Positions 32,119 to 44,915 of a stretch of DNA of 64,000 nucleotides are shown here, in pieces. A program made the translations under genes and the position numbers. The stretch is from a bacterium BMS3Abin14 (GTDB taxonomy: Bacteria; BMS3Abin14). How positions within the stretch are numbered: position 1 is the stretch's first letter; every line of letters starts with the position of its first letter. The stretch lies in NCBI GenBank assembly GCA_002897695.1, contig BDTG01000019.1:77022-141021 (forward strand), given 5' to 3'. A model generated the notes under the pieces. It worked only from the letters and a program-made list of their open reading frames with translations. It was not told the DNA's origin and did not search any database.

Positions 32119-32489
32119 GGTTTGGCCTTCACGAGAAGGCCCGCTTTCAGGGCCAGGTGCATAAACTCTTCTTTTATTTCAAAATACGCGGCCTGTCCGG
32201 CAGGGTTCCTTGCAATTACGATAACGTCATGCCCGGGAAGTATCCGATATCTGTTCAATCTCTGTATTTCCCGAATCTTCCTCTTCAAACGGTTTCTCAC
32301 TACGGCATTTCCGATCCTTCTTGAGACGGTTATTCCGAAACGTGAGGTCGGCAGACCGTTGGCGATGTTCAGTAAAATCAGAAGCCGTCCTCTACATCCA
32401 TGGCCCTCCCGCTGAATCCTCAAATAATCTGCCCGGGAGCGGATACGAATGGACCGGGGTAACCTGAGAACCGATGAGGTGTTGTTCAG
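32115..32489 (-). CDS. rnpA: Ribonuclease P protein component
   Basis: Protein subunit of RNase P, which trims tRNA 5' leaders. The RNR signature [18 protein letters not shown] is intact. The first standard start in frame is TTG at 32423, but that removes a conserved part of the N-terminus. In-frame sequence further up reads [20 protein letters not shown], like normal RnpA N-termini, with no ATG, GTG or TTG. A CTG at 32489 overlaps the rpmH stop as CTGA, giving 124 residues, the usual size. I take this start; it is inferred from homology and overlap only. Confidence 0.85.
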   Translation of the reverse strand: MNNTSSVLRLPRSIRIRSRADYLRIQREGHGCRGRLLILLNIANGLPTSRFGITVSRRIGNAVVRNRLKRKIREIQRLNRYRILPGHDVIVIARNPAGQAAYFEIKEEFMHLALKAGLLVKAKP

Positions 32490-32620
32490 ACAGTCAGGCG
32501 TTTTCGCCCCCTGGCACGTCTTCTTTTGAGGATCAGGCGACCGCCCTTTGTGCTCATGCGAACCCGGAACCCGTGGGTTCTCTTCCTGGAAATGTTGCTG
32601 GGTTGATAGGTTCTTTTCAA
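32486..32620 (-). CDS. rpmH: 50S ribosomal protein L34
   Basis: 44 residues: [20 protein letters not shown], then [20 protein letters not shown] and LTV. Unmistakable L34. TTG start at 32620, seven bases after GGGAGG. First gene of the leftward rpmH-rnpA-yidD-yidC series, transcribed away from dnaA. Confidence 0.97.
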   Translation of the reverse strand: MKRTYQPSNISRKRTHGFRVRMSTKGGRLILKRRRARGRKRLTV

Positions 32621-32639
32621 GTTATATCCTCCCTCAGCC

Positions 32640-33200
32640 TTTAAACCGGTTCAGGCTGATAATTGCGTTGACTTTTTCTTTCTTGCGGAACGTGACTATA
32701 TAACAAAGAAACGTTCTACATTCAAGCCGTTTTCCGTCTTTTCAATATTCGACGATCTGCCTTCTTCGGAGGATTTTACCCATGGACATTCGGCGGATGA
32801 ATCCCCCGTCCGCCGGAAACAGTGGACAATTTTCCTTGAATAACACAACGACCTTCTGCTATATGGGATGTTCCCCTGTGAAGTTGTCCACCGGGGGTGA
32901 ACGACCCGTTTTTATCGGAGCCGGGGGGCTGTCTCTTCCTGCAATACCCTATGGGGGGTTGTTCCTTTTCCACCGGAGCTTTCGTTGGGTAAGTTACCGG
33001 TAAAGCGCATTATTATCTTTCTGTTCCACAATTCAACAGCCCCCGTGAAAAATAGTTTCAAATATGTGTTATCTGACAGTTAAAGGGTTGTTTTCACATG
33101 ATTTTTTTGGTTTTCCACAGGTGTGGATAAGCCTGTGTGTAAATGGAAAGCTTTTAAATACCGTCTGGACCGTACATAACTCAATGTAAAGCAAGGAAAA
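32640..33200. other. oriC region, part 1 (rpmH-dnaA intergenic) with DnaA boxes
   Basis: 560 bp without a gene between divergent rpmH and dnaA. A tight cluster of DnaA boxes lies just before dnaA: TTTTCCACA 33111-33119, a perfect inverted box TGTGGATAA 33122-33130, and a weaker TGTGTAAAT 33136-33144. Near matches also occur further left (TTGTCCACC near 32884). The cluster probably also autoregulates dnaA. Small ORFs in this stretch look spurious. Confidence 0.75.
32697..32725 (-). promoter_or_regulatory. Candidate rpmH promoter
   Basis: Minus-strand TTGAAT (32720-32725) and TATATA (32697-32702), separated by exactly 17 bp, about 75 bp upstream of the rpmH start. Four of six matches in each box. 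No competing gene lies here, which supports the call. Confidence 0.5.
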
Positions 33201-34607
33201 ATGCAAGCAAAAGAGCTCTGGAAAAAAATTCTTGTCTCTCTGCGTGATGAGGTCAACACCCAGATATTCAATACCTGGTTTGAGCCGCTTTCACCTGTAA
33301 GCCTGGATAACGAACATCTTTTTCTTGAAACCCCGCATTCCTTTATCCGTGACTGGATCGAGGATCACTATATCGGCACCCTGAATTCGGCTATTCGCAA
33401 TCTGACAGGCAAAACCCTGTCGGTGCAGATTCTCGTTAACGAGGCGCCCCTCAAAAAGAAGTCCAGGACGACAACTCCTGTTTCAAAAAAAGGGGGTTTA
33501 GCGTCGGATGCCGCAAAATCAACACGGACAGCCGGCAAGAAGGGAGTTGGCCCGGTTTCGGGGCCGGAACCCATGTCCAACGGCGGACTTAACCCGAAAT
33601 ACAACTTCGATTCCTTTGTGGTGGGATCCTCCAATCAGTTTGCCCGCGCTGCTGCCCTCGCAGTGGCGGAAAATCCGGCGCGATCCTACAACCCCCTTTT
33701 TATCTATGGTGGCGTGGGGCTTGGAAAGACCCATCTCATGCATGCTATAGGGCGTCTGGCCCAGGAACGTAATCCCGACCTTCGTCTGTGTTACATGTCT
33801 TCCGAGAGATTCATGAACGAACTCATTAACTCTCTTCGCTTCGACAGGATGCCGCAGTTCAGGGAAACGTACCGTACCATGGACATCCTCCTGGTTGATG
33901 ATATTCAGTTTATTGCAGGCAAGGAACGCACGCAGGAAGAATTTTTCCACACATTCAACACCCTGTTCGATTCCCATAAGCAGATCGTGGTGTCATCCGA
34001 CAAATATCCGCGTGAGATTCCCGATCTGGAGGAACGTCTGCGTTCGCGGTTCGAGTGGGGGCTTGTGGCAGACATTCAGCCCCCTGATCTTGAAACAAAG
34101 GTTGCCATCCTTGAGAAAAAAGGTGAGGAGTTCGGGGTTGCAATCCCCCAGGAGGTTGCCCTTTTCCTGGCCGGGAACACGACTTCCAATATAAGGGAAT
34201 TAGAGGGATATCTCCTGAGGGTAATCGCCTTTGCCACCATCAATAAAACAAAAACCATTTCAATGGAACTCACCAGGGGAGCCCTGAAAAACTTTCTTGA
34301 CCAGAAAAACAAGGTTATCACTGTGGAAGACATCCAGAAAAAAGTAGGGGTTTTCTACAACGTCAAAATAAGTGATCTTAAAGCCAAAAAGAAAAACAAA
34401 ACACTTATTCTTCCCAGACACACCGCGATGTATCTTATTCGGGAACTGACCAATCTCTCCCTGCCCGAGATCGGACGTCATTTCGGCGGCCGGGATCATA
34501 CAACTGTCCTGCATGCCATTCACAAAATCCGCAACATTCTGGAAACAGATCCCGATTATGTTCAAACTGTCGAAAATCTGACGAGAGATATCGAGGGAAA
34601 CACATAA
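33201..34607 (+). CDS. dnaA: Chromosomal replication initiator DnaA
   Basis: Binds DnaA boxes and melts the origin. Domain I (1-80), a linker rich in Lys/Ser (80-125), AAA+ ATPase with Walker A YGGVGLGKTHLMHAIG, Walker B ILLVDDIQFIAGKE and the sensor regions, and the C-terminal DNA-binding signature GGRDHTTVLHAIHKI. 468 residues; ATG at 33201 preceded by AAGGA. Flanked on both sides by DnaA boxes. Confidence 0.98.
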   Translation: MQAKELWKKILVSLRDEVNTQIFNTWFEPLSPVSLDNEHLFLETPHSFIRDWIEDHYIGTLNSAIRNLTGKTLSVQILVNEAPLKKKSRTTTPVSKKGGLASDAAKSTRTAGKKGVGPVSGPEPMSNGGLNPKYNFDSFVVGSSNQFARAAALAVAENPARSYNPLFIYGGVGLGKTHLMHAIGRLAQERNPDLRLCYMSSERFMNELINSLRFDRMPQFRETYRTMDILLVDDIQFIAGKERTQEEFFHTFNTLFDSHKQIVVSSDKYPREIPDLEERLRSRFEWGLVADIQPPDLETKVAILEKKGEEFGVAIPQEVALFLAGNTTSNIRELEGYLLRVIAFATINKTKTISMELTRGALKNFLDQKNKVITVEDIQKKVGVFYNVKISDLKAKKKNKTLILPRHTAMYLIRELTNLSLPEIGRHFGGRDHTTVLHAIHKIRNILETDPDYVQTVENLTRDIEGNT

Positions 34608-35102
34608 AAGCGGCATTTCCTGTTGAAAAAACTGTTGATAATACCCGTCTTTTATCTTCCCGGCCGTTTACCTGTGAATCGGGAACGGTTTTCCACAGAT
34701 CGTTGCCCAGGATATTCCACATGGATTACCCTGAAGTCTTAAAGACTTAAGGGCACATTCTCCACATAACCCCCAGGCCCTTCTTATACTTCTACTGGTT
34801 TTATTTAATAAATAGATAAGAGTACAGGTTCATCCAGAAGCTTGTTTCCGGAATGGTCCAGAAAAATAAGTGTTAAGTGTTGCTTTACGCTAAAGCCTTT
34901 TGTGTGTAAGATACTCACTGATTCTTGGGTTTGGGTTTTCCGGGGTACCGGGGGGGGATGTCAATTCCTTCCGGATTGTATAAACACCGGTTGCCGATCC
35001 ATAAAATCCCCGAAATCATCTTCGTTGTTGCGGGATGTTTACGTCGCAATATCCGGCCGCGCAGACAGGGGAAGGCAGCCTAACGGGAAGAGGAGGATTC
35101 AG
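34608..35102. other. oriC region, part 2 (dnaA-dnaN intergenic) with DnaA boxes and AT-rich tract
   Basis: 495 bp without a gene. DnaA-box-like nonamers in one orientation: TTTTCCACA 34689-34697, TATTCCACA 34713-34721, TTCTCCACA 34758-34766. An AT-rich run follows at 34798-34822, a good candidate unwinding element. With part 1 this gives a bipartite origin around dnaA, as in Bacillus and Helicobacter. The rest (34830-35090) is the dnaN leader, with nothing else recognisable. Confidence 0.65.
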
Positions 35103-36221
35103 GTGCTTGCATTCTCTATTAACAGGGAATCTTTTCTGCTGGGATTATCCCGTGTTCAGAGCATCGTGGAAAGGAAAAATACCGTGCCTATCCTCAGCAA
35201 TGTGCTGCTGGACGGAACCGGCGAGAAGCTGAAACTGCTGGCCACAGACATGGAAGTCGGCATCAGCGGCTACCTTGAGGCTGCAATCAGGAGCGAGGGC
35301 GCGATAACTATCTCCGCCAGAAAACTCTTTGAGATTATCAAGGAGTTACCGGCTGAGGCGAAAATCAATTTTCGTGTTAATGAGGAAAGTGTGTCGGAGA
35401 TAACCTGCGGCAACTCCTCTTTTGAACTCAAAGGTCTGCCGGCCCAGGATTTTCCCACTCTTCCCTCATATGACGAAAGCACATTCCTCACTCTCAATGC
35501 GTCGGAACTTAAAGAGATGATTAAAAGGACCATCTACGCCGCGTCCACCGATGAAACGCGATACAATCTCACCGGAGTGCTTTTTGAGATGCTGGAGAAG
35601 GATGGGAATAATATTGTCCGTATGGTGGCTACCGACGGTCATCGTCTGGCTTTGATCGAAAAAACGGCGACGGGGACTATCCGGCCTGGCGAAAGTGTTG
35701 TTATTCCGCGGAAATCCCTCATCGAAGTCCGCCGCCTTCTCGATGACGGAGAGGAATCCATAGAGTTGGATTTCCAGAAACAACACGGTGTTTTCAGAAA
35801 GGATACCATTGTTCTGACCACCAGGCTCATCGATATGTCCTTCCCTAACTATCAACAGGTTATTCCAACCGAAAAAACGGGGACAGCTGTTATCGAAAGG
35901 GAAATTCTCATGTCCGCCATAAAGAGGGTCTCCCTTCTTTCGTCCGAAAGGTCCCGTGCTGTAGGATTCTCTTTTTCCGACCAGGGCCTCACGGTTCACA
36001 CCAACAATCCCGACCTGGGCACAGCAACGGAAACCGTACCGATTACCTATGACGGGGACGATATAGAGGCTACTTTCAACGCACGGTATATGTTGGATAC
36101 TCTTGCCTCCATGAACAGGGACGAAATCCAGATTGAGCTAAAGGACAACCTGAGCCCCTGCAGGGTGTTGCAGAAAGAGGATTCAAGCTACGTTGCGGTC
36201 ATTATGCCCATGCGCGTCTGA
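35103..36221 (+). CDS. dnaN: DNA polymerase III sliding clamp (beta subunit)
   Basis: Ring-shaped processivity clamp. The frame is open back to 34842, but the homologous protein starts at GTG 35103 (VLAFSINRESFLLGLSRVQ), seven bases after GAGGAGG, giving 372 residues, the normal size. Three clamp domains are present, ending in SSYVAVIMPMRV, the typical MPMR(V/L/I) terminus. recF follows after three bases. Confidence 0.97.
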   Translation: MLAFSINRESFLLGLSRVQSIVERKNTVPILSNVLLDGTGEKLKLLATDMEVGISGYLEAAIRSEGAITISARKLFEIIKELPAEAKINFRVNEESVSEITCGNSSFELKGLPAQDFPTLPSYDESTFLTLNASELKEMIKRTIYAASTDETRYNLTGVLFEMLEKDGNNIVRMVATDGHRLALIEKTATGTIRPGESVVIPRKSLIEVRRLLDDGEESIELDFQKQHGVFRKDTIVLTTRLIDMSFPNYQQVIPTEKTGTAVIEREILMSAIKRVSLLSSERSRAVGFSFSDQGLTVHTNNPDLGTATETVPITYDGDDIEATFNARYMLDTLASMNRDEIQIELKDNLSPCRVLQKEDSSYVAVIMPMRV

Positions 36222-36224
36222 AAG

Positions 36225-37352
36225 ATGAGGCTGCTCTGGCTCGACCTGAAATCATTTCGGAACCTGGACGGACAACGGGTTCATCTCGATTTACGATATA
36301 ACCTTCTCACTGGAAAGAATGGGCAGGGCAAGACAAACATCCTTGAAGCCATTGGCTATCTGGGAACGCTTAAGTCTTTCAGATCCGCTACCAGAGCGGA
36401 AATGATCCGCCACGGGGGGACGACGTGCAGGGTGGCCGGCGGGATCCAAAACGGTGAGGTGAATGCAACAGCCGCCTTCGCGCTGACCCCGCAGGGACGG
36501 GCACTGTTCCTCGATGACAGGAAAATCGTGTCCCAGGAGGAATACCTCAGGGAGGTGGCTGTCGTAAGTTTTATCCCGGAGGATGTGGGGCTCGTCACCG
36601 GGTCTCCATCCACAAGGAGAAAGACTGTAGACCGGGCTGTATTTGATACCCGGCCAACCTATGTCAGGGAGTACAGGCAGTACCTGAGAGTTCTTCGGCA
36701 TCGGAATGCGCTCCTGCGAAGAAACAGTGCGTCATCTACAGAACTGGAAAGCTGGAGCGAGTCGTTTGCCAAAGCCGCCGCGGCCCTCGTTAAAAGAAGG
36801 CAGGACCTTCTCTCAAGCCTCAATCCCGAGATGAAAAAAATGGGGCGGATTCTGGGATTTGCCGGGGACTTATTCCTCAGATATGTTGGGTCCATGGATC
36901 TTTCCGGACCGGATGCGCAGGAGATGGGAATCGTCTCGTCGATACTCCATAAACTGAAAGAGGCAAACAAGCGGGAGCGGGAAACGGGCCACACCACCGT
37001 GGGGCCACACAGGGACAACATCCTGTTTGTTGCCCGGCAGGACAAAGGGGGGCAAACAGGTCTTGACCTTGGCCGCTACGGATCCCAGGGCCAGAAAAGG
37101 GTGGCGGTTCTGGCGTTTAAGCTGGCTCTGGCCAGGGTGATCAGGCAGACAAGGGGTGTCTGGCCGTTAATTCTTCTTGATGACGTGGCATCCGAACTGG
37201 ACCCTGCGCGAAGAGAAAACCTCGGAAAGCTGGTCAGAAATATGGGGGCACAATTTATTATTACCACGACCTCGGAAGAATCCGGCTTTTTAAGCAGGGA
37301 GGAAGGATCCGTGTTTAACGTGGACAACGGGAGTGTGACACAATTGACGTAA
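36225..37352 (+). CDS. recF: DNA replication and repair protein RecF
   Basis: SMC-like ATPase that loads RecA at gaps. Walker A LLTGKNGQGKTNILEAIGYL; signature region LGRYGSQGQKRVAVLAFKLA; Walker B WPLILLDDVASELDPARREN. 375 residues. Three bases after dnaN. Confidence 0.96.
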   Translation: MRLLWLDLKSFRNLDGQRVHLDLRYNLLTGKNGQGKTNILEAIGYLGTLKSFRSATRAEMIRHGGTTCRVAGGIQNGEVNATAAFALTPQGRALFLDDRKIVSQEEYLREVAVVSFIPEDVGLVTGSPSTRRKTVDRAVFDTRPTYVREYRQYLRVLRHRNALLRRNSASSTELESWSESFAKAAAALVKRRQDLLSSLNPEMKKMGRILGFAGDLFLRYVGSMDLSGPDAQEMGIVSSILHKLKEANKRERETGHTTVGPHRDNILFVARQDKGGQTGLDLGRYGSQGQKRVAVLAFKLALARVIRQTRGVWPLILLDDVASELDPARRENLGKLVRNMGAQFIITTTSEESGFLSREEGSVFNVDNGSVTQLT

Positions 37353-39878
<2,526 letters not shown>

Positions 39879-39931
39879 CGACTTCCCCACGACCCTGTCA
39901 TATCTGAGACAGGACCGTTGTCAGGAGTGAA

Positions 39932-42376
39932 ATGAGCAAACTGATCCAACAGATAGACGCGCCGATCAAGAATGTGAATATCGAGGAGGAGATGAAAACC
40001 TCGTACCTCGACTACGCCATGAGCGTAATCGTGGGCCGAGCGCTTCCGGATATCCGCGACGGCCTTAAGCCGGTCCACAGACGAACCCTGTTTGCCATGC
40101 ACGAACTTGGTAACCACTACAACAAGGCCTACAAGAAATCCGCCCGTATTGTCGGTGATGTTATCGGCAAGTATCACCCCCATGGAGATACCGCCGTCTA
40201 CGACACCATCGTTCGCATGGCCCAGACCTTCTCGTTGCGATATCCTATGGTTGACGGGCAGGGGAACTTCGGATCTGTTGACGGTGATACCGCTGCCGCC
40301 ATGAGGTATACGGAAGTGCGCATGACGCGGCTGGCCGGTGAACTTATTGCCGATATCGACAAGGATACCGTGGATTTCGGGCCAAACTACGACGACACCC
40401 TCGCTGAGCCCCTGGTTTTTCCGGCCCGCTTTCCCGGCCTTCTGGTTAACGGATCGGCGGGCATCGCTGTTGGAATGGCCACTAATGTTCCGCCGCACAA
40501 CCTGGCCGAAGTCATCACCGCCTGCATCCACCTCATCCGGAACCCCCATGCCACGATCGAGGAAATCATGGAGATTATCCCCGGGCCTGATTTTCCTACC
40601 GCGGGGTTCATCTATGGCACAGCTGGAGTCCGAAGTGCGTATGCCACGGGCCGGGGGCACATCCAGATGAGGGCCCGCTCTGTTATCGAGTATCGTGAAA
40701 AAGGCAAGACCAGGATCGTCATTACCGAGCTGCCCTACCAGGTAAACAAGGCCAGGCTGGTCGAGAAGATCGCTGAACTGGTGAAAGAGAGAAAAATCGA
40801 AGGGATCTCCGATCTGAGAGACGAATCGGATCGGGAGGGGATGAGAATTGTCCTGGAGCTTAAACGAGATGAGATTGCCGAGGTGATACTGAACCAGCTG
40901 TACTCAATGACCCAGATGAAAACCACCTTCGCGGTTCAAATGCTGGCCATCCACCGCAACAGGCCCGTCCTGTGCAGCCTTCCCCAGATGCTGCATTATT
41001 TCATCGATTTCCGGGTAGAGGTTATCACCCGCCGGACACAGTTTCTCCTCTCCAGGGCTGAAGAGAGGGCACATATCCTCGAAGGGCTCAAGATAGCCCT
41101 GGACAATATAGACGAGGTGGTGGACCTCATAAAAAAATCCGCGGATGTTCCCACGGCCCGCACCGGCCTTATGGCCCGGTTCGGTCTCAGCGAGCGTCAG
41201 TCCAACGCCATCCTTGAGATGCGCCTGTCCCGCCTTACCGGCCTGGAGAGGGGCAAGATCGAGCAGGAGCTTCGCGACGTAAACGCCGAGATCGTTCGCC
41301 TTCGAAACATACTTGCGGATGAAAAGATCCTTCTTGCCGTAATTGTCGAGGAACTCGAGGAAATACGGGACCGCTTCGGCGATGAACGCCGCACCGAGAT
41401 CGTGGCCGACACCGAGGACCTTTCCCTCGAGGATCTTATCCTGGACGAGGAAATGCTCGTCACCGTCTCCCACGCCGGTTACATCAAGAGGAGTTCCACC
41501 GGTCTTTACAGGAGCCAGCACCGGGGAGGGAAGGGATTAACCGGGCTGTCCATGAGGGATCAGGATTTTGCCGAGAACATCTTCGTAGCATCCACCCACA
41601 GCTACATCCTTTTCTTCACAGACCGCGGACGGCTCCACTGGCGCAAGGTTCATCAGGTGCCGCAGCTGGGCAGGGCCGCGAGAGGAAAGGCCATGGTGAA
41701 CCTGCTGAACCTGGAAAAGGGGGAAGTAGTCACCGCTTATCTGCCGGTCAGGGAATTTTCGGAGGAGCACTTTGTCCTCATGGTCACCGAACAGGGGATC
41801 GTGAAAAAGACCGCCCTTTCCGCCTTTTCAAACCCCCGGACACCAGGCATTATTGCTCTTGCCCTGGATCCGGGGGACCGGCTCATCTCCGCCGTTATCA
41901 CCGATGGCCTACGCCACGTTCTGATGGCTACCAGACAGGGCAGGGGGATAAGGTTCCTCGAAAATGACGTCCGGGCCATGGGGCGCACTGCACGGGGCAT
42001 GCGAGGGATCAAACTGAATTCGGACGATCGGGTTGTCGGCATGGAGCTGGTCAACGACGCCGCGTTCCTGCTCACGGTTACCGAGATGGGCTATGGCAAG
42101 CGTACACCCATGAGGGAGTTTAACGCCATCCACAGGGGAGGCAAAGGGGTGCGTGCGGTGAAAGTGACCGAAAAGGTCGGCAGCCTTGTGGGGATCCTGC
42201 AGGTTGGGTCCGAAGAGGAGATCATGGCTATTACGGATGCCGGGCGTCTCATCAGAATACCTGTGGAGGGAATTTCCATTTACGGCCGAAATTCCCAGGG
42301 AGTAAAGCTTATGAACATGTCCGACACGGGTGAAAATATTGTGTCTGTCGCACTGGTTCAGGAGGGCGAGGAATAG
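39932..42376 (+). CDS. gyrA: DNA gyrase subunit A
   Basis: Breakage-reunion subunit. Catalytic Tyr in [12 protein letters not shown]; quinolone-resistance region [17 protein letters not shown], with Thr-Ala at the positions usually Ser/Asp-bordered. The C-terminal DNA-wrapping pinwheel has the GyrA box QHRGGKG, which marks gyrase rather than topoisomerase IV. 814 residues. A short hairpin (CCTGTC/GACAGG) lies in the gyrB-gyrA gap. Confidence 0.97.
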   Translation: MSKLIQQIDAPIKNVNIEEEMKTSYLDYAMSVIVGRALPDIRDGLKPVHRRTLFAMHELGNHYNKAYKKSARIVGDVIGKYHPHGDTAVYDTIVRMAQTFSLRYPMVDGQGNFGSVDGDTAAAMRYTEVRMTRLAGELIADIDKDTVDFGPNYDDTLAEPLVFPARFPGLLVNGSAGIAVGMATNVPPHNLAEVITACIHLIRNPHATIEEIMEIIPGPDFPTAGFIYGTAGVRSAYATGRGHIQMRARSVIEYREKGKTRIVITELPYQVNKARLVEKIAELVKERKIEGISDLRDESDREGMRIVLELKRDEIAEVILNQLYSMTQMKTTFAVQMLAIHRNRPVLCSLPQMLHYFIDFRVEVITRRTQFLLSRAEERAHILEGLKIALDNIDEVVDLIKKSADVPTARTGLMARFGLSERQSNAILEMRLSRLTGLERGKIEQELRDVNAEIVRLRNILADEKILLAVIVEELEEIRDRFGDERRTEIVADTEDLSLEDLILDEEMLVTVSHAGYIKRSSTGLYRSQHRGGKGLTGLSMRDQDFAENIFVASTHSYILFFTDRGRLHWRKVHQVPQLGRAARGKAMVNLLNLEKGEVVTAYLPVREFSEEHFVLMVTEQGIVKKTALSAFSNPRTPGIIALALDPGDRLISAVITDGLRHVLMATRQGRGIRFLENDVRAMGRTARGMRGIKLNSDDRVVGMELVNDAAFLLTVTEMGYGKRTPMREFNAIHRGGKGVRAVKVTEKVGSLVGILQVGSEEEIMAITDAGRLIRIPVEGISIYGRNSQGVKLMNMSDTGENIVSVALVQEGEE

Positions 42377-42377
42377 G

Positions 42378-43232
42378 TTGAGCGAAGGCCAGATGCGAAG
42401 CATGGAAAACATTCCGGGGAATACGGCGCTGAAAACGACACTATTGGTCCCCCTGGCCCTTGTGGTAATCCTGCTGTCCCTGTTTTCATCGTGCTCTTCC
42501 CGTTCCAGGGAAGAAGCTCTCTTCCAGAAATCCATGACGGCGCTGGATCAGGGGTTGGACGGCGCTGCGGTGGAATACCTTACCCAGTTGCTGGTGCGAT
42601 ATCCCGAGGGTGCGCTTGTGGAAGAGGCCCTTTATCAAAGGGGCATCATCTATCAGGTGTATCAGAGCCGCTACCAGGACGCCGTCAGCGACTACCGTGA
42701 ATTGCTGGACCGTTTCCCCGGGGGGAAACGGTCCATGGAAAGCAGACTGGCGCTCGCCGAGATTTTCGGGCAGAAGCTGGACAATTGTCAACTGGCCATC
42801 GCTCAATATCAAAAACTCATCTCCGATTTTGATTCGGTGGTGGATGACGATAAATATCAGTTTCGAATAGCGGCCTGCTATTTTGAGCTTCTCAACTTCG
42901 ACCAATCGCTCCTGGAATACAGGAGCCTCATAGAGCAATATCCGGCGAGCCCGCTCGTCGAAAATGCATATTTCCAGATTGCTTCCGTCCTGCAGACGCA
43001 GGGCAGGGTTAAAGAGGCAGAAAAGGCGTGGCTTACATTCATGGCCCGCTATCCCGATGGAAAACTTATCACAAATGCCCGATTCGGGCTTGCCTCGACC
43101 CTGGAAGATGAGGAGAAACTCAAGGAGGCTCTGGACCTTTACCAGGACCTGTTCGACGAATACGACAACAAGGAAGCAATATCCTGGCGAATCGAAAGGG
43201 TGAAAGACAGGCTGAAAGCGAGAAAAAGGTAA
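42378..43232 (+). CDS. Lipoprotein with tetratricopeptide-like repeats (BamD/YbgF type)
   Basis: About 284 residues from the TTG just after the gyrA stop (ATGs at 42393 and 42402 are alternatives). A hydrophobic N-terminus ends in a lipobox-like LSLFSSC, so probably a lipoprotein. The rest is helical repeats of outer-membrane-assembly type: ALDQGLDGAAVEYLTQLLVR, LDRFPGGKRSMESRLALAEI, IEQYPASPLVENAYFQIASV, FMARYPDGKLITNARFGLAS. Could be a scaffold in envelope assembly; it is not a clear BamD orthologue. The gene begins one base after gyrA, perhaps read through from it. Confidence 0.75.
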   Translation: MSEGQMRSMENIPGNTALKTTLLVPLALVVILLSLFSSCSSRSREEALFQKSMTALDQGLDGAAVEYLTQLLVRYPEGALVEEALYQRGIIYQVYQSRYQDAVSDYRELLDRFPGGKRSMESRLALAEIFGQKLDNCQLAIAQYQKLISDFDSVVDDDKYQFRIAACYFELLNFDQSLLEYRSLIEQYPASPLVENAYFQIASVLQTQGRVKEAEKAWLTFMARYPDGKLITNARFGLASTLEDEEKLKEALDLYQDLFDEYDNKEAISWRIERVKDRLKARKR

Positions 43233-43322
43233 ATACCGGGGGCATGGTTTTACCCACATGGTATAATAACAGCGAGTGGTGGTCCGGTTTACGTTTACTA
43301 ACTCCACAAAAAGGAGAAAACG

Positions 43323-44792
43323 ATGGCGGCATGGAAACTGAAGGATAAAAATCTGCTGAGGCAGCAGTGCTATATTGGGGGAAAATGGTGTGATGCGGAC
43401 AACGGGGAAACGATCAAGATTACCAACCCTTCCACACGCCGGACAATAGGCACTGTTCCCAGGATGGGGGCAGAGGAGACACGCAGGGCGATTGAGGCCG
43501 CTGATAATGCCTTCCATGCCTGGCGAGACCGCACCGCCCAGGACCGGTGCCGGATCGTGCGGAAATGGTTTGAGCTTATCATGGAGCATCAGGAAGACCT
43601 GGCGGTGATAATGACCACCGAGCAGGGCAAGCCCATGTCCGAATCACGTGGGGAGATCGCCTATGGAGCCTCATTTGTTGAATGGTTTTCCGAGGAAGGC
43701 AAACGGGTATACGGAGACATTATCCCTCAGCATCAGGCCGACAAGCGAATAGTTGTCATCAAGCAGCCGGTTGGGGTCTGCGCAGCTATCACCCCGTGGA
43801 ACTTTCCTTCTTCCATGATCACCCGAAAGGCAGCTCCGGCGCTGGCAGCCGGATGCGCCATGGTTGTCAAGCCAGCTTCCTATACCCCTTATTCCGCCCT
43901 TGCCCTGGCTGAATTGGCCGATCGTGCCGGTTTTCCTCCCGGGCTTTTTTCGGTGATTACCGGCGCCTCCGGCTCAATTGGAGGAGAAATGACCTCAAAT
44001 TCCACGGTCCGCAAGCTCACGTTCACCGGGTCCACGGAGATCGGTAAGCTCCTGATGAAGCAGAGCGCCGACACGGTGAAGAAGATCTCCCTGGAGCTGG
44101 GCGGCAATGCCCCGTTCATCGTTTTCGGGGATGCTGATCTCGATGCGGCTATCGAAGGGGCTATGGCCTCGAAGTACCGCAATTCGGGGCAGACCTGCGT
44201 TTGCACAAACCGGTTTCTCGTGGCCGAGGAGGTGTATGATGCTTTTGCCCAGAAATTATCCAGGGCGGTGAGGAAGCTTAAGGTTGGTGACGGGCTCAAG
44301 GGAGATGTCCAGCAAGGCCCCCTCATCGACATGAACGCGGTACTCAAGGTAGAGGAACAGATCCAGGATGTGGTGTCCAAGGGTGGCAAAATAACCCTGG
44401 GTGGGAAGAGACACAAACTCGGCGGCACCTTTTTTCAGCCCACGATTCTTTCCGATGTGACGGCCGATATGTTAATCGCCAGGGAGGAGACGTTCGGTCC
44501 CGTGGCGCCCCTGTTCCGGTTTGGCACGGAAAACGAGGCGATACAGATGGCCAACGACACCCAGTACGGCTTGGCGGCGTATTTTTACACCCGGGACAAT
44601 GCCCGTGTATGGCGTGTTGCGGAAAGGTTGGAATGCGGCATGGTGGGGATCAACACGGGCCTTATTTCTACAACCATAGCCCCGTTCGGGGGCTACAAGG
44701 AATCCGGCATCGGGCGCGAGGGGTCAAAGTTCGGGATCGATGAGTACCTGGAGGTGAAATACATGTGTGTGGGGGCGGTAACCGCGGAGTAA
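43323..44792 (+). CDS. gabD: NAD(P)-dependent aldehyde dehydrogenase, succinate-semialdehyde type
   Basis: Oxidises an aldehyde, most likely succinate semialdehyde, to the acid. Catalytic Cys292 in SGQTCVCTNR, general base Glu259 in LELGGNAPF, Asn160 in ITPWNFP, and cofactor-binding VVKPASYTPYSAL and FTGSTEIGKLL. A second Cys two residues after the catalytic one (TCVC) is typical of the GabD group. 489 residues with GAGAAAA before the ATG. No GABA aminotransferase is nearby, so substrate is inferred from the family. Confidence 0.85.
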   Translation: MAAWKLKDKNLLRQQCYIGGKWCDADNGETIKITNPSTRRTIGTVPRMGAEETRRAIEAADNAFHAWRDRTAQDRCRIVRKWFELIMEHQEDLAVIMTTEQGKPMSESRGEIAYGASFVEWFSEEGKRVYGDIIPQHQADKRIVVIKQPVGVCAAITPWNFPSSMITRKAAPALAAGCAMVVKPASYTPYSALALAELADRAGFPPGLFSVITGASGSIGGEMTSNSTVRKLTFTGSTEIGKLLMKQSADTVKKISLELGGNAPFIVFGDADLDAAIEGAMASKYRNSGQTCVCTNRFLVAEEVYDAFAQKLSRAVRKLKVGDGLKGDVQQGPLIDMNAVLKVEEQIQDVVSKGGKITLGGKRHKLGGTFFQPTILSDVTADMLIAREETFGPVAPLFRFGTENEAIQMANDTQYGLAAYFYTRDNARVWRVAERLECGMVGINTGLISTTIAPFGGYKESGIGREGSKFGIDEYLEVKYMCVGAVTAE

Positions 44793-44915
44793 ACGGGTGT
44801 ACTTAGTGTGCACATTGCACTGATCCGTGTGCATCCGGACAGATCCGCATTGCTGACCGCGGTTTCCAGACTCATCCATGAGCGATGGGTTTCTACGGGC
44901 CCGTAACCCCTGTGC
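44793..44915. other. Convergent intergenic region after gabD
   Basis: No gene. It contains an imperfect hairpin (GGGTT...ACGGGCCCGT...AACCC, about 44885-44908) that may act as a terminator for convergent gabD and the response regulator, but it has no clear T run. It also has TGCACA and TGTGCA half-sites (44813-44837), spaced 13 rather than 6 bp. Confidence 0.3.

Noticed and set aside
32782-33003. Small plus-strand ORF in the rpmH-dnaA gap
   Set aside because: No ribosome site, no family, and it sits in the origin region with atypical composition.
44805-44850. A fourth activator site after gabD
   Set aside because: TGCACA and TGTGCA are 13 bp apart, not 6, and there is no -24/-12 promoter near.
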